A stretch of 64,000 bases of DNA from Saprospira sp. CCB-QB6 (GCF_028464065.1 NZ_CP116808.1:2943501-3007500); one strand, 5' to 3'; counted from the first letter of the stretch, positions 23,172-32,824 are shown. Notes: generated by a model not told the origin, from the letters alone. Translations and numbers: made by a program.

Positions 23172-25769
23172 ATGTCTAACGCCAAGAAAAAAAAGAAGTC
23201 GGGAGGACAAATCTCCATGAATTTTTATAAAGATGAGCGCTGGCCTAAAATGATTGGGCTGTTTCTCATTTTTATATCGCTCTATTTATTGATTGCCTTT
23301 ACTTCTTATCTGTTTACCTGGAAGCAAGATTGGGATAAAGCCTATTGGGCTATTCTGTTGCGTCCACAAGAAATGAGTAACTGGCTTGGGCGTTTGGGGG
23401 CGGTGCTTTCGCATAGCTTCTTTTATTGGGGCTTTGGCATTTCCTCTTATGTATTTGTGGGCTTGTTTTATAAAACGGGCTACAATTTGGTCATGGGGCA
23501 GGGGATTCGCTCTATGTTGAAAATTTATCGTCGGGGTTTGGTCAGTATGGTTTGGACCAGTTGTTTACTGCAGTTCATTTTCCAATCGGCCAGTTCTCAG
23601 TTTCCTTGGGGGGGGAGTTTTGGCGCGTTAATTATTGGTTCTCTTTCTTCTTTTGTAGGGACAGCGGGCATTGTGGGCATGCTCATTTTTATTGCCCTGA
23701 TCATTTTAGTTTGGTTGCGCAACCCCAACTTTCAGGAATGGACGCCCCAGTTTTTTATGTCGAGTTTGGCGCCTAAAACTGTTTTACAGAGCCTTAGCCG
23801 AGTATTTAATAATTTTATCAAGGGCGAAAGTCCGTTTCAGGCCGAACGACTTCCTAAAAATAAGGTAGTCGCCAAAGATATGAAGGCGGCAGGAGAAGAA
23901 AACGAAACGCTCAAGGAAAAAGAAGAGCCTAAAACCCTACGTCCTCGAACTCAAGAGGAGCGAGAAGCCGAATTGCCTAAACATACAGAGGATCAACGAC
24001 TAAGGGCAGAGGGATTCATTGCAGATGAGCCTAAAGCAGAGAAGAAAACGAAGAGTAAGGAATTGGAGGAGCGGGTAAAAGGCCTGACGGAAAACCAGTT
24101 GGAATTAGACTTAGATGCCAAAAAGAAAGAACAGGCCGAATCGGATGGAGAGCTGGATGTAGAACTTTTGTCGGATCAGGAAAAGTTGGCCCAAGAGGTG
24201 GCTATTGCCGAGGAAAATTCGGATCATATTGAGCCTTATGACCCTACTTTGGAGTTGCCTCGATATGAAAGCCCCGTTTTAGATTTGCTCGAAAGCTATG
24301 AGGATCAAAAACCCGTTATCGACCGAGCTGAACTAGAGGCAAATAAGGACCAAATTATTGAGACTTTACTCAATTATAAGATTGAAATCGTTAAAATTAA
24401 GGCGACGATTGGACCCACTGTCACTCTTTATGAAATTGTGCCTGCTCCAGGTGTGCGCATTTCCAAAATTAAGAACTTGGAGGATGATATTGCCTTAAGT
24501 TTGGCCGCTTTAGGAATTCGGATTATTGCCCCTATTCCTGGCCGCGGAACTATTGGTATTGAGGTGCCTAACCGAAATAAACAGGTGGTTTCGCTCAAAG
24601 AGGTTTTGGCCTCGCCCAAATTTAAAAATGCCAAAATGGATCTGCCTATCGCTTTGGGGAAATCCATTTCAAATGAGGTTTTTGTAGCCGATTTGGCCAA
24701 AATGCCTCACTTGCTGATCGCAGGGGCAACGGGCCAAGGTAAATCGGTGGGGATTAACACCATCATTGCCAGTTTGCTGTATAAAAAGCATCCTTCTCAG
24801 CTTAAACTCATCCTGATTGACCCCAAAAAGGTAGAGCTTTCCCCCTATAATGCCATCGCTTCGCACTTTTTGGGCTATTTGCCTGGCGAAGAAGAAGCCA
24901 TTGTCACGGAAACCGCTCAGGTGATTCAAACTCTCTACTCGCTAACGGTAGAAATGGATGAGCGCTATAATTTGCTCAAAAAAGCAAGAGTGCGTAACCT
25001 CAATGAGTATAATGCAAAATTTGTGGCCCGCCGCCTCAATCCCGAAAAAGGCCACCGCTTTTTACCCTTTATCGTTCTGGTCATTGATGAATTTGCCGAT
25101 CTAATCATGACCGCAGGCAAAGAGGTCGAGCTGCCTATTGGCCGCCTCGCACAGCTAGCTCGAGCCGTGGGTATTCACCTGATTATCGCCACGCAGCGCC
25201 CCTCGGTAAATATTATTACAGGGGTAATTAAGGCAAACTTCCCCGCCCGTTTGGCCTTTAAAGTGGCCTCTAAAATTGACTCCAGAACGATCTTGGATGC
25301 TGGCGGGGCCGAACAACTCATCGGTCGAGGAGATATGCTGCTTTCTTCGGGCTCTACTTTGCTCCGCCTCCAATGTGCCTTTGTCGATACTCCCGAAGTC
25401 GAGCGAATTATTGACCATATTGCCGAGCAACCAGGCTATCCAGAACCCTACTATTTGCCCACTTATGGCGAGGAAACTGGCGATGGCGGCGATCAGCTTA
25501 GCCAAGTGCTACACGATTTAGATGAGTTTTTCGAGGATGCAGCTCGCCTGGTCGTCATCAACCAATCTGGCTCTACCTCCATGATCCAAAGACGACTCAA
25601 ATTGGGCTACAATCGCGCCGGCCGTATCATGGACCAGCTAGAACATACCAATATTGTGGGGCCCAACCAAGGCTCCAAAGCCCGAGATGTCCTCTTTGTC
25701 GATGAAATTGAATTGGAGGAATATCTCAAACACCTCCGAGATCAGAAAAGTAAATTGAGCTTCAAATAA
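23172..25769 (+). CDS. ftsK: DNA translocase FtsK
   Basis: An 865-aa ATPase that pumps chromosome ends across the closing septum and activates XerCD at dif. N-terminal ~200 residues: four membrane segments (e.g. MIGLFLIFISLYLLIAF, ALIIGSLSSFVGTAG). Then comes a charged linker (about 220-370), then the motor: Walker A GATGQGKS near residues 517-525, LILIDPKKVELSPYN, Walker B FIVLVIDEFADLIM near 635, and LARAVGIHLIIATQRPSVN. The C-terminus is the gamma winged-helix (IQRRLKLGYNRAGRIMDQLE..GIVGP-like). The ATG at 23172 opens MSNAKKKKKSGG; a TTG ten codons earlier is rejected. It has its own terminator. Confidence 0.96.
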   Translation: MSNAKKKKKSGGQISMNFYKDERWPKMIGLFLIFISLYLLIAFTSYLFTWKQDWDKAYWAILLRPQEMSNWLGRLGAVLSHSFFYWGFGISSYVFVGLFYKTGYNLVMGQGIRSMLKIYRRGLVSMVWTSCLLQFIFQSASSQFPWGGSFGALIIGSLSSFVGTAGIVGMLIFIALIILVWLRNPNFQEWTPQFFMSSLAPKTVLQSLSRVFNNFIKGESPFQAERLPKNKVVAKDMKAAGEENETLKEKEEPKTLRPRTQEEREAELPKHTEDQRLRAEGFIADEPKAEKKTKSKELEERVKGLTENQLELDLDAKKKEQAESDGELDVELLSDQEKLAQEVAIAEENSDHIEPYDPTLELPRYESPVLDLLESYEDQKPVIDRAELEANKDQIIETLLNYKIEIVKIKATIGPTVTLYEIVPAPGVRISKIKNLEDDIALSLAALGIRIIAPIPGRGTIGIEVPNRNKQVVSLKEVLASPKFKNAKMDLPIALGKSISNEVFVADLAKMPHLLIAGATGQGKSVGINTIIASLLYKKHPSQLKLILIDPKKVELSPYNAIASHFLGYLPGEEEAIVTETAQVIQTLYSLTVEMDERYNLLKKARVRNLNEYNAKFVARRLNPEKGHRFLPFIVLVIDEFADLIMTAGKEVELPIGRLAQLARAVGIHLIIATQRPSVNIITGVIKANFPARLAFKVASKIDSRTILDAGGAEQLIGRGDMLLSSGSTLLRLQCAFVDTPEVERIIDHIAEQPGYPEPYYLPTYGEETGDGGDQLSQVLHDLDEFFEDAARLVVINQSGSTSMIQRRLKLGYNRAGRIMDQLEHTNIVGPNQGSKARDVLFVDEIELEEYLKHLRDQKSKLSFK

Positions 25770-25772
25770 AGA

Positions 25773-25807
25773 AAAGCCCAGTACGCTAAGTATTGGGCTT
25801 TTTTTTA
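25773..25807 (+). terminator. ftsK terminator
   Basis: AAGCCCAGTAC-GCTA-AGTATTGGGCTT (one G-T pair) followed by seven T, 4 bp after the stop. Confidence 0.88.
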
Positions 25808-25816
25808 TGTTTTTTT

Positions 25817-26033
25817 GGGGCCTCCGCTGCGGCTTCGCCTTGCGGCGCTACGTTTCAGGGCTCGCAGGTCTGCTCGGCCCTTCGTTTTTCGCTACGCTCA
25901 AAACTCGGTCGGGCCTGCGGCCCCCCTTTCACATCGCTAGGCCTGCGGGCCTGACGGCCCTTTGAGCCAGCCCTGCCTGCACATCGGTTACTCCCTTTGG
26001 TCGTCGAACTGCCCCCTAAAGGGTTTGTTGTGG
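25817..26033 (+). repeat. GC-rich modular repeat, copy 10 (subtype A) with trailing segment
   Basis: GGGGCCTCCGC...GGCGCTACG, GGGCTCGCAGGTCTGC-TCGGCCC, TTCG, slot TTTTTCGCTACGCTCAAAA, CTCGGTCGGGCCTGCGGCC, ATCGCTAGGCC (ends 25943). It is followed by CTGCGGGCCTGACGGCC and the segment GGTTACTCCCTTTGGTCGTC, GAACTGCC, CCCTAAAGGG, TTGTTGTGG that copy 7 carries internally. It occupies the gap between the converging ftsK and CHAT genes. Confidence 0.88.
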
Positions 26034-26063
26034 CCAAGGCGCTTCGCGCCTTTCTGGACCAGT

Positions 26064-29000
26064 TTAGGCTTCTTGCTTTTTTCTTCTTCTAAACCAAAGA
26101 AAACCACCGCCTAATAAAAGAACTGCAGCAGCGCCTAGGCCGTATCCCCAAATTGAAGATGGACTTTTAATTGGCTGACTATCGCCAATTAAAATATAAG
26201 GAGACCACAAAAAAGGATGCGAAGTTTCATGGTTGCCTGCGGCCAAAAACATAGTTTTTGCTTTTTGTAGGGCCTTATCTTTAGGCATTCCCTGCTTGAG
26301 GTTGTAGTAAAAGTTTTCTACCAAAGCAGATGTAGCTTGGTCATTTACAGACCAAAGGGTGGTGAAAATACTTTTAGCCCCAGCATAAGAGAAGCTACGG
26401 GCCAAAGAAATACTGCCTTCGCCTTCATTCAGTTCTCCTAAAGCCGTTTCGCAGGCAGAAAGGACCACCAAATCGGCTTTGAGCTGCATATTGTAAATAT
26501 CGCTCACATACAAAAACTCATTTTCTATGCTATCAGCAATTTCAGTAAAGGCCAAAAGTGAAAAATCTGGATCTTGGTCATTGGCCATGCCATGCGTAGC
26601 AAAGTGAATAATTTTGTAGTCTTCGCCTAGCGCTTTGAATTTATCTTCAGTAGCTTCTTGACCCATAAAAATATCGCCCTGGCCCCAGATATCACGGACT
26701 CTTTCCACCTCTCTCTTATTATAGGTGAGCGGAGAAAGCGCAAAGCGTCGGCCCCGCACAAAAGAAGCTGCTCCTTGTCCAAACTCAGGCGCAAAAGCCA
26801 AAAGTTCTTTGCTTGCTTTAGGTCCTTTGCGTTCCTTCATCTCTTGCCAAAGCGTAGCTGAATAGTTATAGCTAATCGCATGTTTTTGAACCAAATAAGG
26901 GTGCGTTTGGTAGTTTGTGGGTTGATCTACTTTGGCGGTAATCATGGGCTCAAAGGGCAAGGTGGCCAAAGCTCCAGCAGGTACAATAATTAACCGCTCG
27001 GGCAATTCGCCCAAAGGAGCAATTAAGTCTTGATAAAAGGAAAATCCTTGGGCACAAAAATCTTCAGCATCTTGTTTATAGCTTTCTTCGGTTTTTTTGC
27101 CTAGGCCCAAATAGTGGCCATAAATGCTATTGCGGTAGCTTTTGATGCGTTTCCTTAGCCCTTCACGGCTAATTTTATGGCGTTTTAGCTGGATTTGGTC
27201 CTTTTTGATGCCAAAGCTATAAGTATATTCTTCTCCAACAAAAAACTCTAGCAGTCCCTGATTTTGAGCCAAGGCCGCTTGGCAGCTCTTTAGGTCGCGG
27301 ATAGGTAACTCATACTGCATTTGATAATAGGCAGGATAATCCTTTTGCAATTCTTTTTGGAAGTTGCGAAAGGCTGATTCTTGGGCCAACAGTTCTTTTT
27401 CTAGTTTTTGGGCGGCCTGTTCCTTGCTGCGTCCAGCTTGTTTATATTGAAAAATATCTTGTTTAAGGGTGGTAATTGTTTGGCGGAAGCCCTCTTCTTT
27501 TTCGAGCAGTTGCTGGGGCAAGCCCGCCTCTTGTCTGGCTTTAGCTGCCTGAAAAGACTGTAAGAGCAAAAAGCTTTTGGCTCGTTCTGAATAATAGAAG
27601 GCCTTTTCTAGGTATTGAGGATCTTCTTGGCCCAAGATGTAGCAGGCATTGAGCGCATAGCTATAATCTACTACTAAGAAGCTAGACCAAGCCATTTGGC
27701 CACCTGATTCATTGATATCTTTTCGAATTTTGTCTATAGCTGCATCATAGACTTCCATAAGGGCTAAGCTCTTCAACAAAAGAGCTTTGTCCTTTTCTTG
27801 GCTGTATTGCTCTTGATAGAAGTGTATTTTTCGGGCGATAATAGCGCTGAGTTGGTTTAAATGAAGTGTTTCACTTAGCCAGCTTTTGCTGATGTTTGGT
27901 TTTACTTGAGCCTTTTCTTTTAGGAGTGTATGAGCCGCTTTATCTAGATTTTGTTCTGCCTTCCTCCAATTTTTTTGAGCTGCGGCTAGGTTTGCAAGGG
28001 AGATTAGTAAATTACTTTTATCTAATTCTGTAAACTGAGGCGATTCCATGAGTTTGATGATGTCTTGTTCTAGTTGCGCTGCCTGAAAAGGACTGTTTTG
28101 GCTATTACAACTGATAAAAACAGCAGATCGGAAATAGTTAAGTAATTGGATATTACTCAGTTCTTCTCTGTTAATCTCATTGATTAGCTGAATACATTTA
28201 GCCAACAGTTTTTTGTCCTTATTCAGGGTGTATATGTTTTGGTATCGTTCTACAATATAGAGTTTGGTGTGTAGTGAATTAGTTTGGTCTTGGCAAGCTT
28301 GGTAGAATTGTAGGGCTTTTTTTTCTGCTCTAAGTGCTTGAGTAAGTTCATAGGAAGTTACTGCAGTAGCATCTAGCAATTTAGCCTTAGATTGGTAGAA
28401 AAAGCCCTTAAGTTCTTGATTTTTAGGTGTGATTTCTAATGTTTCTAGTTGGGGTTCTATATCGCTTAGTAGTTGTAGGCCTCTTTTGTATTGCAAAAGA
28501 TGGCTAGTGTTATTGGCGAGTTCAATTTGAATACGGTAAATGATGTGTTTTGCCGCTTGGGATTGTTGGGCAAGGGCTAAGCTTTTTTCTAGTTTTTTAT
28601 TAGCTCTTTGGTTAGCTCCTGTACTGTTGTAAACAGTACCTAGATTGAAGTAATCTCGATAAAGCTCTGGATCATTGGGGTTGGTTTTTTCTCTTAGGGC
28701 TAGGGCTGTTTCTAGGGCCGTGCTAGCATCAATTAGATTATCTGTAAAGTAGTAGGTATAGCCTAGGTATTTATGAAGTAGGGCCATGCCTTGGCCTTGC
28801 ATGCCAACTAAATTTTGGCCCTCTTTTATGGCTATTTCCAATAGTTTTCGGCTATTGTCATAGCCTAAATCATCCATTTGGCTGCTGATCCATTCGGCTT
28901 GGGCCTGTAGATATTGGTCCGTTTGGCCTTGGGCCTTAAATTTTTGGGCTGCTTGCTGATAAAGTGTGCGAGCTGCGGCTGGAGTTTCAGCTGTTTGGGC

Positions 29001-29084
29001 TTGCTCAAAATATTCTTCGGCTGTTTGGGCTAGTAAAAGATTGGGCAAGAGAAAGGGGAGGAGATAAAGGCTTTTTTTTAGCAT
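26064..29084 (-). CDS. TPR-CHAT protein with signal peptide and C-terminal membrane anchor
   Basis: A 1006-aa protein. Signal peptide MLKKSLYLLPFLLPNLLLAQ; residues ~20-480 are TPR-like helical repeats (ALLHKYLGYTYYFTDNLIDASTALE, YRDYFNLGTVYNSTGANQRA); a coiled-coil lies around 520-590. The CHAT caspase-like domain covers about 690-975, with the catalytic dyad H831 in IIHFATHG and C878 in VVLSACETALG, and the family blocks LARSFSYAGAKSIFTTLWSVND and HPFLWSPYILIGD. A transmembrane helix (GYGLGAAAVLLLGGGFLWF) and RRRKKQEA end the protein, placing TPR and CHAT outside the cytoplasm. CHAT proteases cut protein partners on binding a signal. The substrate is unknown; the LRR-subtilase upstream is a neighbour, not a proven partner. 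Confidence 0.88.
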   Translation of the reverse strand: MLKKSLYLLPFLLPNLLLAQTAEEYFEQAQTAETPAAARTLYQQAAQKFKAQGQTDQYLQAQAEWISSQMDDLGYDNSRKLLEIAIKEGQNLVGMQGQGMALLHKYLGYTYYFTDNLIDASTALETALALREKTNPNDPELYRDYFNLGTVYNSTGANQRANKKLEKSLALAQQSQAAKHIIYRIQIELANNTSHLLQYKRGLQLLSDIEPQLETLEITPKNQELKGFFYQSKAKLLDATAVTSYELTQALRAEKKALQFYQACQDQTNSLHTKLYIVERYQNIYTLNKDKKLLAKCIQLINEINREELSNIQLLNYFRSAVFISCNSQNSPFQAAQLEQDIIKLMESPQFTELDKSNLLISLANLAAAQKNWRKAEQNLDKAAHTLLKEKAQVKPNISKSWLSETLHLNQLSAIIARKIHFYQEQYSQEKDKALLLKSLALMEVYDAAIDKIRKDINESGGQMAWSSFLVVDYSYALNACYILGQEDPQYLEKAFYYSERAKSFLLLQSFQAAKARQEAGLPQQLLEKEEGFRQTITTLKQDIFQYKQAGRSKEQAAQKLEKELLAQESAFRNFQKELQKDYPAYYQMQYELPIRDLKSCQAALAQNQGLLEFFVGEEYTYSFGIKKDQIQLKRHKISREGLRKRIKSYRNSIYGHYLGLGKKTEESYKQDAEDFCAQGFSFYQDLIAPLGELPERLIIVPAGALATLPFEPMITAKVDQPTNYQTHPYLVQKHAISYNYSATLWQEMKERKGPKASKELLAFAPEFGQGAASFVRGRRFALSPLTYNKREVERVRDIWGQGDIFMGQEATEDKFKALGEDYKIIHFATHGMANDQDPDFSLLAFTEIADSIENEFLYVSDIYNMQLKADLVVLSACETALGELNEGEGSISLARSFSYAGAKSIFTTLWSVNDQATSALVENFYYNLKQGMPKDKALQKAKTMFLAAGNHETSHPFLWSPYILIGDSQPIKSPSSIWGYGLGAAAVLLLGGGFLWFRRRKKQEA

Positions 29085-29150
29085 AGTTAGGGAAGTTTCT
29101 TGGGGCCATTAGGCCGGAGCAAAAGGTTAAGTTTTGGGAATAGGGGGAGC

Positions 29151-29272
29151 GGCCTAGCGCTGTGTAGGGGTGGCCCGCAGGGCCAGACCGAGCCGCTGCA
29201 GGCGGCGAAGGGCCAAGCAGACCTGCGAGCCCCGAAACATAGCGCCGACGAGCGCAGCGAGGCGGAGGCCCC
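29151..29272 (-). repeat. GC-rich modular repeat, copy 11 (subtype A)
   Basis: Reverse strand GGGGCCTCCGCCTCGCTGCG, GGCGCTATG, GGGGCTCGCAGGTCTGC-TTGGCCC, TTCGCCGCCTGCAGCGGC, TCGGTCTGGCC, ACCCCTACAC, AGCGCTAGGCC. It follows the LRR-subtilase stop (22 bp) and precedes the CHAT gene start. Confidence 0.9.
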
Positions 29273-29294
29273 AAAAAATAATGAAAGTGTAGTT

Positions 29295-32200
29295 TTATTG
29301 CTTAATCCATTTTTGGACCTGCAAGCGATCATTTTGGCGAGATTCGATCAGGTACATGCCTGCGGGCAGGGCTGAGAGGTCTAGGTTTAGGCTAGTTTGA
29401 ACCTCTAGTTGTTGCCAGACTTTTCCATCTAGGCTAAGAATGCGAACATTTTGTGGGCCATTTAGGCTTTCGAGGCGAATTTGGCCTTGGCTGGGGTTAG
29501 GTGAAAGCCAGAGTAGGCGTTCTTGTTCGTTGGCAGAATCATAGATGCGTTCCTGGCTCAATACATAGTTATCGGAGCAAGTTTGGCGATCAATGGTATT
29601 GAATAGAATTTGGCGAGCGTCTTGGTAATTGAGGCGACCGCCAGAGCTAATTTTCAGGCTATCGTCTGACTGTAGTTTTGTAGCGGCCAACAAAAGCGCA
29701 TTACGAACAGCGCAGGCGGAGGCATCGGGAAATTCGTCAAAGAGTTGGGCCGCTGCACGAGCTACTTGAGGTGCAGCGAAAGATGTTCCCGATTGGCTTT
29801 GCATAGTCGTTTGGCCAGGAACAAAGGCCTCTACCTGGCCATTTGCGGCCAAATCGATGTGCATAGCGCCATAATTAGAGTAACTGGCCAAGAAATCAGG
29901 GTTGTTGGGATTGAGAGAAGCCACGGCTAAAACATTGTCATTAAAGGTTTCTTGTGGATCATCTTGCCAAGGAGAATTAGAGGGCCAATGTTTTTCGTTG
30001 GCCGTATTATAACCATCATTTCCAGCAGAGGTGATCAAAAGCAAATGCTCTTTACTGCCTGCATACTTAATCGTATTTTCCAATAAAATACAGGGTTCTC
30101 CATAATAGCCCCAGCTAGCATTGACTACGCGAATGCGGGCTGTGTCGCCAGAAGGGAGAACATCGGCATAATCGGTAGCCTGGCGAAGGGCGCAAGCGGC
30201 TTCAAACACAGAGCCGGCCCCTGTTCCATCGGTGTATTTATAAGGCACAATGGCAATATCGTCATTGCTGTTGCTATTGGGAATGATGTTGGGAGTAGAA
30301 AAGCCGCCTAGAACAGAGGCGACAGCGGTTCCGTGTCCGTGGTCGTCATAGACATTGCCATTGCGGTCTAGGTAGTTCCAGCCCCAGCCATTATCTGGCT
30401 CACAATCGCCATCATCATCAATGCCATTATTGTTATTATCTTCGGTATTCACCCAGATGCGTTCTTTGAGGCTAGTATTGTTGTAGTCAATGCCCGCATC
30501 AATCATCCCCACTAAAACGGGATTGTTATTGGGGTGGCTGGGCGCAAAGTTAGGGGCTGCAGAGCTGCCACTACCACCTGGGCCGAGGAGTTGGTAATTG
30601 GGGTCGGCACTGAGAAGAGATGTTTTTCTTCTCGTTGTACTTGCTGTATTTCTTGTTCCTAGTCCTACGTTTTCGACTAGAACCTGATTAGAAGTATCAC
30701 TAATTTCCCAAAGCTCAATAGAGCCACAAACACAAGAATCAAGAAGGCTAACCCCTAGCTCTTCTCGGAGGGCTAATTTTTCTTCTGCCGAAACCGTATC
30801 TTGAAACTGTATAAGCATTTGTTGGCAGTTAATAGGAGCGCCTAAGCTATCAAAACAGTTGCCGACAATAAGGCGCTTGGGGCGGCTAATGAAGGTTTTG
30901 AGCGGAAAAGAATCATGAGTAACTTGGGCAAAATATTTCCATATAGAATGGGCCGCAGAATCTAAAGGACCCACTCTCAAAATATCGGGTTGGTCAATGC
31001 TAGGCCCGGCCAAAAAGCCAGTATCGGTGGCATTAGTCGGAAAAATGGTATTATCAAATCCCTGAGGTGTGCCATCAGAGGCTAAGCCACCTAAACTTTC
31101 TAGGTTAACCCCCTTCATTCTATACCAACGCACAGTATTAACCAAATCAGGATCAAAGCCAATATGGGTAGAAATTTCCACATATTTTCCTATACCTCTA
31201 CGGCGAACACCCCCTACACCAGCAGAATCTACTCCAAAACCATAAGTGAAAGCGTCTAAAGTATCGAAGGCTAATCCAGCACCAGCTCCAGTATTCCAGT
31301 AAGGCGGAATATAGTGCAGAATGGGGGTAGTTACTGGAATGGGAATATTATCATGAACCAACCATTGAGGAGCATTAACAGCCCGTACTAAATTAAACAA
31401 ATCATCAAAATGAAAACGGTTGCCTTCAACCGCAATGCGTTTCAATTGACTATAGTCATTGGCATTTGCAGGGGTTGGCTGAAGCTTTTTAAAGTTACAA
31501 TTAGAAATATCAAATTTGCTAAGAGGAGCGGGCTGGTCTTGTGCGGTCAAAAAATCTTCTAGTGGAAAGGTCCCAACTAATCTAGGATTATTAGAAAGAT
31601 TTAGCACTTCCATAAGTTCAGCCGTATTATCTGGAAAACCATTTAACTGCCCATAAAAATCGTTGTTGTTCAAATGCAACTCCTCAATTCCTTGATAAGG
31701 CATTAGAAAATCATAATCTAGACGACAACTAATCGTATTATGAGACAGGTTCAAATACTTTAAGTGGTTGACATTATTTTGTAAAGGGAAAATACTATCC
31801 AACTCATTATTAGATAAGTCGATATAGGTTGCAGTCGTCTGATCCACCAATTTATCTAGGTTCGCTGTTCCATCAAAGTTATTCTGTGAAAGGTCTAAGC
31901 GAAGGTCTTCTGGTTTAAAGTTGGGCGTAGGATCTGGAAAAGGGTAAGTAGTTCCCACTACAGTATTCATTGCAGACCGAGCCTCCAAACGTGTTAAAGG
32001 ACAGTTTTCTAAAAGATCTTTAATATGCCCACTATTGGTCATAGCATTGTTACTAATGAGCAAAAAATGAAGATCTTGAGCACTATCCGAGTTGATAATC
32101 TCTTCAAAAGCATTATCCTTAGCTCTTAATGTATCTAAACTAGCCATGGCTGAGCTTAAATCAATCTGTCCCCGAAAATCATTGTCACTAATGTCCAGTG

Positions 32201-32771
32201 ATTTTAGGTTTTGTCCCCGAATAGGATAAAAGAAAAATAGCGGACTTGGAGTACCAAAAGCATTACGACTATACAACTCCTCTAAGTCAATAAGCCCCGA
32301 AAAATGATTATCATAAAAAAGACTATCATAAAGAAGTAGATTGTTGCTGATGTCTATAACTCTTAAAGGTGCACTAAGCCCCTGAAACATAGATGCGGGA
32401 AAAGTACCTGTCAAACTACAGCTGTCTAGAAAAAGACGCTCTAAAGCAACAAAGTTATTTAAGCTATATCCTCCTGTTACAGGCATCACCAAGGGCAAGC
32501 CATTTAAGTCAATAACAACAACTTCTCCAGCAGCACTAAGCTGCACACCATGCCAATTAGATACAGGGGTGTTCGGATCCCAAATTTCATTGGCCGGCAA
32601 AAAAGAAATACTATTCCAGCTCCCTACTATAGGCCCATTGTTAGCATCAATTCCACCAAAAGCTTTGGCAAATTGAACTAAGGCGTTCGAGTCAGCAGGA
32701 GTAACTTGCGCCTGCCCCAAAAAAGGCAGTAACATTAAAAAAAGGATGAAATGGTACGGGTATTTTAACAT
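29295..32771 (-). CDS. LRR-subtilase (S8) fusion protein with T9SS type A sorting domain
   Basis: A 1158-aa secreted protein. Signal peptide ending FLGQA. Residues ~70-450 are leucine-rich repeats of the plant-receptor/bacterial type (LKYLNLSHNTISCRL, IEELHLNNNDFYGQL, LDISDNDFRGQIDLS). Residues ~450-700 are a linker with an I9-inhibitor-like stretch (AEEKLALREELGVSLLDSC). The S8 domain (~745-1050) has D758 in GMIDAGID, H813 in DHGHGTAVAS, N in TSAGNDG and S997 in SGTSFAAP. The last ~75 residues (LSPNPSQGQIRLESL, LDLSALPAGMYLIE, KWIKQ) are a type A sorting domain. LRRs should select a protein or glycan partner for the protease. It has its own -7 candidate upstream. Confidence 0.9.
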   Translation of the reverse strand: MLKYPYHFILFLMLLPFLGQAQVTPADSNALVQFAKAFGGIDANNGPIVGSWNSISFLPANEIWDPNTPVSNWHGVQLSAAGEVVVIDLNGLPLVMPVTGGYSLNNFVALERLFLDSCSLTGTFPASMFQGLSAPLRVIDISNNLLLYDSLFYDNHFSGLIDLEELYSRNAFGTPSPLFFFYPIRGQNLKSLDISDNDFRGQIDLSSAMASLDTLRAKDNAFEEIINSDSAQDLHFLLISNNAMTNSGHIKDLLENCPLTRLEARSAMNTVVGTTYPFPDPTPNFKPEDLRLDLSQNNFDGTANLDKLVDQTTATYIDLSNNELDSIFPLQNNVNHLKYLNLSHNTISCRLDYDFLMPYQGIEELHLNNNDFYGQLNGFPDNTAELMEVLNLSNNPRLVGTFPLEDFLTAQDQPAPLSKFDISNCNFKKLQPTPANANDYSQLKRIAVEGNRFHFDDLFNLVRAVNAPQWLVHDNIPIPVTTPILHYIPPYWNTGAGAGLAFDTLDAFTYGFGVDSAGVGGVRRRGIGKYVEISTHIGFDPDLVNTVRWYRMKGVNLESLGGLASDGTPQGFDNTIFPTNATDTGFLAGPSIDQPDILRVGPLDSAAHSIWKYFAQVTHDSFPLKTFISRPKRLIVGNCFDSLGAPINCQQMLIQFQDTVSAEEKLALREELGVSLLDSCVCGSIELWEISDTSNQVLVENVGLGTRNTASTTRRKTSLLSADPNYQLLGPGGSGSSAAPNFAPSHPNNNPVLVGMIDAGIDYNNTSLKERIWVNTEDNNNNGIDDDGDCEPDNGWGWNYLDRNGNVYDDHGHGTAVASVLGGFSTPNIIPNSNSNDDIAIVPYKYTDGTGAGSVFEAACALRQATDYADVLPSGDTARIRVVNASWGYYGEPCILLENTIKYAGSKEHLLLITSAGNDGYNTANEKHWPSNSPWQDDPQETFNDNVLAVASLNPNNPDFLASYSNYGAMHIDLAANGQVEAFVPGQTTMQSQSGTSFAAPQVARAAAQLFDEFPDASACAVRNALLLAATKLQSDDSLKISSGGRLNYQDARQILFNTIDRQTCSDNYVLSQERIYDSANEQERLLWLSPNPSQGQIRLESLNGPQNVRILSLDGKVWQQLEVQTSLNLDLSALPAGMYLIESRQNDRLQVQKWIKQ

Positions 32772-32816
32772 TTTTAGTCAGTTTAGGGTTAATTCGGCAA
32801 ATGCCAATCGCAGTCA

Positions 32817-32824
32817 CAAAAATA
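32817..32824 (-). promoter_or_regulatory. Candidate -7 element of the LRR-subtilase gene
   Basis: Reverse strand TATTTTTG fits TAnnTTTG, 45 bp before the ATG. No convincing -33 box. Confidence 0.4.

Noticed and set aside
26064-32771. A CHAT/protease defence system (Craspase-like or other anti-phage system)
   Set aside because: No Cas/gRAMP, nucleotide-sensor or effector genes; the CHAT protein has a signal peptide and membrane anchor, and the subtilase is a T9SS cargo. An envelope role is more likely.
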